A stretch of DNA of 64,000 nucleotides. It comes from Corythucha ciliata. Its lineage: Eukaryota > Arthropoda > Insecta > Hemiptera > Tingidae. The position numbers and the translations under genes are program-made. The notes beneath the pieces were generated by a model. It was given only the letters and a program-made list of their open reading frames with translations. It was not told the origin of the DNA and searched no databases. Positions 56,810 through 64,000 of the stretch are shown piece after piece; positions within the stretch are counted from its first letter, which is position 1, and each line of letters opens with the position of its first letter. The stretch covers positions 17,174,001 to 17,238,000 of the forward strand of contig CM075943.1 in the NCBI GenBank assembly GCA_038030265.1, read 5' to 3'.

Positions 56810-57435
56810 TGTTTCCGAAATTGAAAATTCAAATATTCATGGCTAATAAAGAGCCATAAAATTACCAGTTTTTGGAGCTGAATAGACGCCAAAATTGCAA
56901 ACGGTGGCCAAAGAGTCGATACTCAAAGGATAAATAGCTACGGAATTGCACTTTTGAAATGTCGGAGCCTTTTTTTAGTGACCGTAGGAATCCGGGCTAG
57001 CTGGCTTCAAGGCCACTCAAATTATGATGAATATGGTCGTGAAGTTACGCAACATTCGGAGATAAAATATCTGTGAAATATAAGTTTCGGATCTAAATAT
57101 TCGCAAAATTGCTAGTTTTCTGTCTATATTTTCGCGAAGTTGCAAAAGATTCTGTTTTTTTCTCTCTCGGTAAATTGCAACTTTCGGGGCTTTCTATTAG
57201 TGGCCGCGGAACCCGGGCTAGTAGCCGGCTCCCGTTAACACCCAAAGCCTGACACACAACATAATATAAAGCAATGATAGTTCATCACTGACCTGTCAAT
57301 GTTAGCGCGCCAAGCCTGGCAATAGCAACGAAATTACCTTGATTAGAGCTAAAAATAGGTGAATTGTAAGTTTAAAGTCTCAATATTCACGAAATTGCTA
57401 TAGTTTATTGTCTTTATTTTTGCGAAATTGGGTGT
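56810..57435 (+). repeat. ~30-40-bp array with CCGGGCTAG punctuation (second locus)
   Basis: Units such as GCAAAATTGCTAGTTTTCTG and CGAAGTTGCAAAAGATTC resemble 19720-20465. The GC-rich module appears at 56987 (GGAATCCGGGCTAGCTGGC) and 57187 (GGAACCCGGGCTAGTAGCCG), the latter followed by CACCCAAAGCCTGACACAC as at 19950 (GCGCCCAAAGTCTGACGAAT). Confidence 0.7.
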
Positions 57436-57440
57436 TTCTG

Positions 57441-57592
57441 GGGGCCTGTTCTATAACTTTTGACTGTCACTATCACTGTCTCTTTCCACCCGTTCTCCCC
57501 ATCAACATGTGATTTAATTCGGGTCGGACGGGTGGAAAGGATATTCCTAGGAACACTATGAAATTTTGCAGAACAGGCCCCCAGGTCTTTAT
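57441..57592. mobile_element. MITE-like element with GGGGGCCTGTTCT inverted ends
   Basis: TGGGGGCCTGTTCTATAAC at the left and AGAACAGGCCCCCA at the right form a perfect 14-15-bp terminal inverted repeat around about 120 bp. An internal CCACCCGTTC / GACGGGTGG pair adds secondary structure. No target duplication evident. The ends resemble those at 17104. Confidence 0.7.
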
Positions 57593-57837
57593 CTCCGTTA
57601 AATGACAGGTTTTGACGTTCTTTTGTTTTTGTTGTTGTTGATGATTTTTTTTTTTTTTTTTTTTTTTATTTATTTATTTATTTTTTTTTTAAGGAGGCGT
57701 GGAATCCGGGCTATATCGGAGAGCGGGCTTGTAGAGAGAGTGGGGGCACTGGGTCCTTTATCCTCGGGGCCCGGCCTTCCTTTGGGGCCCGGATTTCAAA
57801 AATTAAGAAAAGAGAAAGTGGTTTGGAACTTTTAGTT
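57593..57837. other. T-rich tract and a third CCGGGCTA module
   Basis: A poly-T/TTTA tract at 57642-57690 is followed by GGAATCCGGGCTATATCGG at 57700, a further relative of the punctuating module. Confidence 0.5.
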
Positions 57838-58070
57838 TGTGGTTGGGCCTTTGCTGTTGCTGGACCATTGCTGTGGTTGGACCTTTGTTGTGGTGGGATC
57901 ATGGCTGCCGTTGGACCTTCTTTTTGATTGGAACTGTACTGTACAGTCGGACATTTGCTGTGGTTGGACCTTGGCTTTGGTTGGAGCTTCGCTTTGTTTG
58001 GAGACTTGCTTTGGTTGGACTTTGCTGCGGTTTGACCTTTACTGTGATGGGGCCATTGCTGTTGTTAATT
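57838..58070 (+). repeat. ~19-bp minisatellite (GTGGTTGGACCTTTGCT units)
   Basis: About twelve units of TTGGACCTTTGCTGTGG with variation. Same family as 36536-36865 in the opposite orientation, with a few more units at 58541-58590. Confidence 0.8.
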
Positions 58071-58744
58071 GTTATTAAACTTTTAACAATAAAATTGAGC
58101 GGAGTTAGGAGCTGCTCACCATAGGGGGGGGGGAACAATTAGGTAAAAGGGGGTAATCGAAGGGATAGGAGGATTATCATAAAAGGACGTACCTCACGAT
58201 TTCAACCGATGCCGAGCAGAAGATTTTCGCTACGTCCGGACAAGTGGTCTTTCTTGGACGGCGGAGAGGACACCACAACTTAATCGTAGCCGGCTTTCTT
58301 TTTCACGTGCACACACGACACGGTTACATAGTACCCAACATGACTTAAAACTTAACGTCGAATGAATGATGAACGTTTTTTTTTTCTTCCAAGCGGGAAA
58401 AGTTCGGCCACACTCGTTAGTCGTTCGGTTTTTTTTTGTGTTATAGGAAGGGGAAGAGAACGATGAACATGAGGGGGAAAGAGGAGGATGCAAAGGACAA
58501 GAAGCATGAAAAAGTAAAAACAAACAAAACTGAACAGCTGTGGTTGGACATTTGCTGTGGTTCGGAGCTTTGCTGGAGTTTGAACCACAGTTGCAAGTCT
58601 CAGGCATTAATTTTTGCGAAATTTAGAAGTTTCAGGGCCTTTTTCTCACAGTTGGGTGGGAGACCTAACTCTTAGTCTTGACATAAGACTAAGGCATTGA
58701 CAAAAAACAAATGAAAAAAGACAAAGCGAATGACATAATTGTAA
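58071..58744. other. unassigned
   Basis: No gene recognised. Frames on both strands lack domains. Contains an isolated minisatellite fragment at 58541-58590. Confidence 0.4.
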
Positions 58745-59530
58745 ACGAAGCGCCATTTCTAAATTTTAGCCGCGAATTGTTTCTTAATTCAAGCCACGAA
58801 ATTTACCGTTTTCCTAAATTTTAGCAACGAACTAGCGGATTTTCTCACATTGATCGTTTTAGCTGCGAATTAGCGAGTTCTCTCAATTTTAGCCGAGAAT
58901 TAGCGCTTTCACTGAGTTTTAGCAACAATTTCTCAAATTTACCCCAGAACTATCCATCCAAAGCGGCTAATGAACATTTTCTATCGATTTTAGATCACTT
59001 TTTCTCAAGTTTAGATGCGAATGATTGCTTTTTCTCAATTTCGGAGCTCAATTTTTTTCTCAATATACTCGCGAATTAGTGATTTTCCTCAATTTTGCCG
59101 CAAATTAGGGCTTATAAATGTTTGCCTCGAAATAGCCCTTTTTCTGACTTTTGTCCACGTATTACTTCATAATTTTAGCAATGATTATGCGATTTTGCTC
59201 TATTGAAACTGGTTTTTTTGTTGTTTTTTTTTTCTTTCTTTCTTTCTGTTTTCTCAATTTTGGCAACGAATTAAACTTTTTTTTCAGTTTTAACGCGAAT
59301 TATTTTTCAATCTTAGCCGGGAATTACCGATTTTAAGCAACTTTTCTTCGAGTCAGCCGATTCTCTAAAATTGATCGGTGATTTAGTTACGATCGAGCGC
59401 TTTTTCCCCATTTTATCCACAAATCGTCGCTTTTTCTAGCTGTGCATTAACGGGTTTTCACAAATGAGTCCTCGAATTGGCATTTTTCCTCAATTTTTAG
59501 TCGCTAATTAAAGTTTTTTAGATTCTCAGT
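58745..59530 (+). repeat. ~30-bp array (TTTCTCAATTTTAGCCGCGAATTAGCG units)
   Basis: More than twenty diverged units, the longest array of this subtype in the window and in the same orientation as 32320-32865. Confidence 0.8.
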
Positions 59531-59848
59531 AGTGAATGGGCAAAGTTTTTTTGGCATATTATTTCTCAATAATAAGTCTTTGTAATCGTATCGCAAAACA
59601 AATTTTTTGACCCCCCCCCCCTCAAAATTTGTAGTTTTACGTTTCAAAGTGCGTAGAATCCAAATCTGCAATAAAAAAAAAATGTCCGTCCGCCGTCCGG
59701 GCCATATCTTGCCCTAGGATTGCTCGAAAAAACTCGTTCTTTCGCACATAGACTCCATTTGGGGTCTAGTTGGTCCTAACATCTGATCAGTTTGATCAAA
59801 TAACCTCCTTGGGTTTTATGGGCCAAAAGCGGGTCCAAAATGGGGATT

Positions 59849-60029
59849 TTCAAAGGATTTGGAGTCATAGGGGTGTGGGGTGTCGATTTTCATGTAATTT
59901 CAAGCCGGATTTGATCCATGAATAATGAACCCACAGTCGAAATAATAAGGCATTGTTCGATAATTCGCAGCGTTCAAAGGATTTGGAATCATAGGGGTGT
60001 GGGGTGTCGATTTTCATGTAATTTCAAGC
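59849..60029 (+). repeat. direct repeat: complete copy and first part of second copy
   Basis: CAAAGGATTTGGAGTCATAG at about 59850 and GATTTGGAATCATAGGGGTG at about 59978 begin two tandem copies of a ~125-bp unit. The second is split by the insertion at 60030-60332 and resumes at 60333-60421 up to TAATTCGCAGCG. Confidence 0.85.
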
Positions 60030-60332
60030 TAATTAATTGAAATTTAGACGACCCTTGTCTTGGGACTTTTCAAGGGATTACTCCCCCCTCACCGCACCAC
60101 CCTAGTCACGCCTGTGAATTCGAGGGGGTGGGGAGGCTGAAAATAAAGAATTAAACTTTATTGAAGTTAAATACTTACTCTTTTTACTTGTTTTGAGTTC
60201 CGAGAAAAAATTGCTCCCAAGGTGGGATTCGAACCCACGACCTCCTAGTTTCGCGCCAGGCGCTCTCCCACTGAGCTAGCCTGAGAGGCTTACGCTAAGA
60301 GCGAACCCCACCAGAGAGAAACACCCTCCAAT
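60030..60332 (-). mobile_element. 303-bp tRNA-headed SINE-like insertion with 11-bp TSD
   Basis: The insert is flanked by TAATTTCAAGC at 60019-60029 and 60333-60343, and the undisturbed tandem copy at 59898-59930 shows the empty site. On the minus strand the insert carries a tRNA-like head with a perfect A box (TAGCTCAGTGGG) and perfect B box (GGTTCGAATCC), followed soon by TTTTTT and a non-tRNA body. There is no poly-A tail, and the other end is AATTAATT-like. A SINE is the simplest call. Confidence 0.75.
60225..60297 (-). other. tRNA-like sequence (SINE head, not a normal tRNA gene)
   Basis: On the minus strand a 7-bp acceptor stem (TCTCAGG with CTTGGGA, including G-U pairs), a D stem GCTC/GAGC, an anticodon stem CCTGG/CTAGG and a T stem GTGGG/CCCAC can be drawn. 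One extra base lies between acceptor and D stem, and the anticodon loop CGCGAAA lacks the universal U33. These defects and the mobile-element context argue for a tRNA-derived SINE head. Confidence 0.7.
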
Positions 60333-60421
60333 TAATTTCAAGCCGGATATGACTACATCGATGAATAATAAACCCACAGTCGAAATAATAAGGCATTGTT
60401 CGATAATTCGCAGCGTTTTTA

Positions 60422-60977
60422 ATTGTATTCATGTGAATAAGGAAGTTTCATGGGTCAGAACTTATTCATAAATCTATTTTTTAAGGTTTATTTACGCTAA
60501 ATTGGAGCTTAAATCGTGATCCGTTCGTAAAATAACCCAACTGTTAATAAATACGCGATTTTTGAAGTTTAAGGTCATTTCAAACACGCCAGCTAGCATG
60601 TTTGTGTCATCAGTGCCTTCCGAAAAAAAAAAAAATCACCTGTAATGTTGCTGTCGGGGAGCGGTTTGTTGTGTTTCTTTTCCCGGTACAAGCCCGGTAC
60701 ACACGATGCAATTTTGAGGCTTATTTTGTAGCAAGCTTATTTCCAAGCTCGTTGATATGTGTTGGATCCAAAACATGACTGTTCACACGATGCAAAATTT
60801 CTCATTGCTGGCGGATCGCGTAACTTACGATTGTTTTGTCCGTATATGAAGAAGAAATAACTTGGAGGGTCTGACTTTCTCGGAAAATGATCCAACGGTT
60901 CCGATGAAGCCTGAAGTAAGGGGAGGCACCGAGCAGCACAATAATCCACTTAGGATTCCGTGCCTGGGGCGTGTGAC

Positions 60978-61026
<49 letters not shown>

Positions 61027-61110
61027 GGCACCTCCCTGTCATTGGGTGCGTTGTGAAACTCAACACTTGCTCAGTACTTGAAGCAGAATCGTTGTAAAAC
61101 TCCTAAACAC
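60422..61110. other. unassigned, with A44 tract
   Basis: CACACGATGCAA is repeated at 60696 and 60793, possibly transposon subterminal sequence. An uninterrupted run of 44 A lies at 60981-61024. No gene recognised. Confidence 0.45.
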
Positions 61111-61199
61111 TAGCTCTATATGTTTGCGTTGTGTGGCGTCTTTGCAACCTATCAAAATGCTTCATTTTTCGAGGGAATAAATTTGTTTGGCTGCATAGA

Positions 61200-61400
61200 C
61201 TCCACAGAACGTAAACATAGGGCTTGTGAACGGGCCATAATAGAGCTCAGTGCTGGACAAGTGCTTAGCCTAAAGCTGGGCACACACATGCGCTACTTGC
61301 CAAGTACCGAATGTTCGGCAAGTAGCAAGCTTGCTTTGCTTGCTACTTGCCTATTCACATGTACCTTGGCACACACATGCGTGATTTGCCAAGTTCGACA
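61200..61400. repeat. short foldback repeat with alternative hairpins
   Basis: A perfect 14-bp stem (GGCAAGTAGCAAGC at 61317-61330 with GCTTGCTACTTGCC at 61338-61351) has a 7-base loop. The same left half can instead pair with GCTACTTGCC at 61292-61301. Direct repeats GGCACACACATGCG occur at 61279 and 61369. Upstream, ACATAGGGCTTGTGAACGGG at 61215 matches 12499 near the end of the THAP relic. Confidence 0.6.
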
Positions 61401-61497
61401 GTCTACTATGAAACCAATATGAAACGATGAAAATTTGAGCAAGCAGCTCGTTAAAATGAATGACAAAAGACTGTTGTCACTGCAGCAGCTGAGGCTC

Positions 61498-61499
<2 letters not shown>

Positions 61500-61551
<52 letters not shown>
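61500..61551. repeat. T52 homopolymer tract
   Basis: Fifty-two consecutive T, in the opposite sense to the A44 tract at 60981-61024, 475 bp away. Confidence 0.95.
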
Positions 61552-61555
<4 letters not shown>

Positions 61556-62780
61556 GTCTCCTATCAACAAATTTGCCTTTCGAATCTGCATGTTATCAAA
61601 AAAACTTGCGTATTAATACGATGGGGAAGCGAGGTTCGATTTTTCAAAGGTAATTCGACTCATAACAAATAAGAAGGTTAGAACCCACCTCACCCCCTTT
61701 CAATGTTTAGAAGAAGTAAGGAGTCTAGTCTCCAACTTCTGCCGTTTCGTTTAGATATTTTTTGTGTTGGTTAAAGTGAATAGTCCCTCGCCTTTTTATT
61801 TATTTATTTTTTCGGAGATTAGAAAAATGGCTCGTGAACTTGGTGCCCGGCGAAGTAAAGGCTCACAAAGGAGAAGCCAGCTTTAAAAAACCATGTTGAT
61901 ATTGTTCTACGATGATCGTTGTAGATTGCAGTCATCGCAGAAAAACTGTAGCGGCTGAATTGAATACGAATATGTCAAAGAAGAAAGGGCAGTCGTTTCT
62001 GAAACACCGAACACTGAATCCCACCAAAAACTTTAAAAAAACACACACAGTGTAGTGAGCTCAACGGCCAGAAAATAAGTTTTCATGGGTGATGGTGATA
62101 CTCACAGTTTCACAAGTGCTGTACACCGTACCCTGTGTCTCGAGTTTGCTTGTCACCCGAAAGTCATCAATTTCGACTAATCCCGGAAGAAACCAAACCC
62201 GACATTCGGGTGCTTTTGACGGTGGTCTCTGGAGGGTGTAAATGTGTCGAACACGTCTGTTATGACTTCAAAAGCATAATTTATTATAATCAACTCATAA
62301 ATAAACGATTCAGTTTGACTACACGAAGTGTTTTTACCGTGAGCTGCGCCGGAGTGAAAAGACATTTTGGTTATCTAGAATTCTAGAGAGAGGTGAGGAA
62401 AATAATGTTCATCTGAAGCCGGACTGATTCAAAAAATCAAGTAGCCCCTGTCGATTGCGAATCAGGTCTTCCCGACACTAATTATTACGTAGAGAAACTT
62501 AAAAAATTTGTGAAAAACACTGAACTGCCTTAAAACGTGGGATTTGTATCAATAATGTCAAACTGTCCTAGGGGTTGATGATAAGGTGATAAGGTTTATT
62601 ATGAGTCGAAACTTCCCCGACGTATTAAGCCTTCTAATAGACCAAGAGCCAGTGGCGTAAAAAGTGCAACTAGAGTGTCTTCAGCTTCCCCAGAACAAAA
62701 TTCCCTGACTCAACAAATTTTTCATGGTTATACAAATTGATATTGTTAGTAAGATCGCTTAAACTACGAGGGTTGGTAGG
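61552..62780. other. unassigned
   Basis: No gene or repeat recognised. An 83-codon open frame at 62135-62386 has no known domain. CAGTGGCGTAAAAAG at 62651 resembles the CAGTGGCG repeat edges at 8182 and 32135. Confidence 0.4.
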
Positions 62781-62955
62781 TAATGTATGCATAAAGTTGT
62801 CGCCGTATGAGCCTACATTGTCAGTCTTCCTCGTTGAGGTGCGTCAAAAACGAACCTGTTTCGGCTATTCGCCATCCGTTTTGAAGCACGTCAACGAGAG
62901 AAGACTATCAATGTAGGCCCCTACGAGCTACGACTATAACTTTATGAATGCATTA
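62781..62955. mobile_element. MITE with ~65-bp inverted repeats, possibly Tc1/mariner type
   Basis: The left arm TAATGTATGCATAAAGTTGT... (62781-62845) pairs with the inverse at 62885-62955, including CCTACATTGTCAGTCTTC / GAAGACTATCAATGTAGG. TA flanks both ends (TA|ATG...CAT|TA), compatible with a TA target duplication. There is a central unique stretch of about 40 bp and no coding capacity. Confidence 0.75.
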
Positions 62956-64000
62956 CGTTATCCAAATACATAATTATATGGGGGGAAAAGGACAAATTCA
63001 TAACTTTGCCTCTGCCGATCGTCGAACCCAACAGAAGCTCTTCCTTTTTTTCTAATTCCCAACAGTGTATTCACAATATTATTCCACTCCTTCCATGGGC
63101 AAATATGAAATGAAACGGAAAAAATCCTAAATTGTGTGCTAAAAATCGATTAATACCATGACTGGTACAAAACGTCAAGGTAAGTAAGGGGTGTAATCTA
63201 GTCTAGTGACAGTCTGCCTTCCGGTACAGCCATCCAAAGAGTTAATTCAAACTCTTGCTCATGAGGGAGGAAGACGAAAACTCACGAATTCAGAGTTTTT
63301 AATAGTTAACATTTTCTCGTAGAGGAAGTGAGTAAATTAAATTTTGAGTAAACCATTGGAAAGTTGAGAAAAAGGAGAAGTTGTGAGGTCCAACGATCTG
63401 AAGAGCAGTGGCGGCTATTTATTGAACCAGCACGACAAAAGTGCCAAGTTTTTTCGCATGTTGACGATTCTAATTGGTCTCATTCCATTGGTACGGAATA
63501 CCGTACATTTCAAAACTGTCTCATTTTTAAGAAAAGTGCAAACCGACGTTTTTGGTACAAAAGTACGTTTTCTGTGAAAAAAAAAACGCTCATAACATAA
63601 CTCGACAGGAGAGTGAGATAGGCCTAATAGTAATTTTGTACTCCATTTTACTTCCATGTTCCCCTTGGAAGCATGACGTTCGTGAAAAAAATCGCTTTGC
63701 CATTTTTCCCTGACTTTTCTCATAAATTCACGAAATTCCCTGACTTTTCCAGTTTTAGAAAATTCCCTGACAATACCCGGTTTTCCAGGTCTGTAGACAC
63801 CCTGTGCAACCATTTGCATACTTTTCTTGCCCAGCGCATAAAACCGAGAATAATTCCCTAATAGTGGGAAAAAATTGTGGACGTGACGAAACCGGCGGCA
63901 TCAAAGTTACACTTTTGGGGAGAAGAAGCAAAAATTCCGGTCAGACGGCAAAGACTTTTTATTCACGAGATAACGGATAGAAAAAAACATAGGGAATGAA
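62956..64000. other. unassigned to window end
   Basis: Nothing recognised with confidence. CTGACTTTTC/ATTCCCTGAC is repeated around 63710-63775. The 134-codon minus-strand frame (63415-63819) includes that low-complexity repeat and no known domain. Confidence 0.45.

Noticed and set aside
57837..58138. Cys/Trp/Leu-rich open frames
   Set aside because: They are translations of a ~19-bp minisatellite; the same holds for 36473-36914.
1086..59530. CRISPR array interpretation of the ~30-bp repeats
   Set aside because: The repeats are not identical, have no regular unique spacers, and the locus is eukaryotic.
60225..60297. Functional tRNA gene
   Set aside because: An extra base before the D stem, no U33 in the anticodon loop, and position inside a 303-bp insertion with target duplications favour a SINE head.
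62135..62386. Possible missing Ig3 exon of the DIP-like gene
   Set aside because: The frame lacks the D-x-G-x-Y-x-C pattern expected for an Ig F strand and has no matching phase-2 acceptor.

Overview
The window reads as nuclear DNA of an invertebrate, most likely an arthropod. The only host gene I can support is a DIP/lachesin-type neuronal immunoglobulin cell-surface gene on the + strand, split over at least five short exons by introns of up to 18.5 kb with GT-AG ends. Everything else is repeats and transposons of arthropod-like type (Ty3/gypsy, a P-like THAP element, a LINE fragment, tRNA-derived SINEs, MITEs). I cannot name the species. Long runs of G or C (8-11 bases) are unusually frequent.

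Layout. 1-4,800: two arrays of degenerate ~20-32 bp repeats, then unassigned DNA. 4,800-8,160: a dead Ty3/gypsy copy on the + strand. 8,180-10,960: another ~30-bp array and a block rich in CACCGAA/TTCGGTGG words. 10,970-13,235: a 2.27-kb P-element-like transposon with 27-bp terminal inverted repeats, a perfect 8-bp target duplication and a two-exon THAP-domain relic, itself carrying a small MITE. 13,250-17,890: mostly unassigned, with one palindromic MITE. 17,890-20,460: further ~30-bp arrays with a CCGGGCTAGCCGGC-type punctuating module. 22,080-31,053: a large inverted repeat (arms ~2.3 kb, each holding a SINE) whose spacer contains a nearly perfect 1,744-bp tandem duplication. It abuts a broken LINE reverse transcriptase (31,054-31,800).

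34,241-55,288: exons for Ig1 (two exons), Ig2 (two exons plus a candidate 18-nt micro-exon) and the start of Ig3. The signal-peptide exon and the rest of Ig3/C-terminus are not visible and probably lie outside the window or in unrecognised short exons. The 18.5-kb intron between Ig1 and Ig2 is a transposon nest. A young gypsy element A (43,137-50,222, intact 1,438-aa Gag-Pol ORF, near-identical 1.3-kb LTRs, 4-bp TSD CACT) sits in the reverse transcriptase gene of an older gypsy element B (40,849-52,163, 54-bp terminal repeats, 5-bp TSD CTAAC). B in turn sits inside a GC-rich tandem repeat block (about 40,080-52,510). Both LTR elements run antisense to the host gene.

55,289-64,000: no further exon recognised. 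It contains MITEs, minisatellites, a ~30-bp array, a 303-bp tRNA-headed insertion with an 11-bp TSD and a duplicated empty site next to it, and very long A and T tracts.
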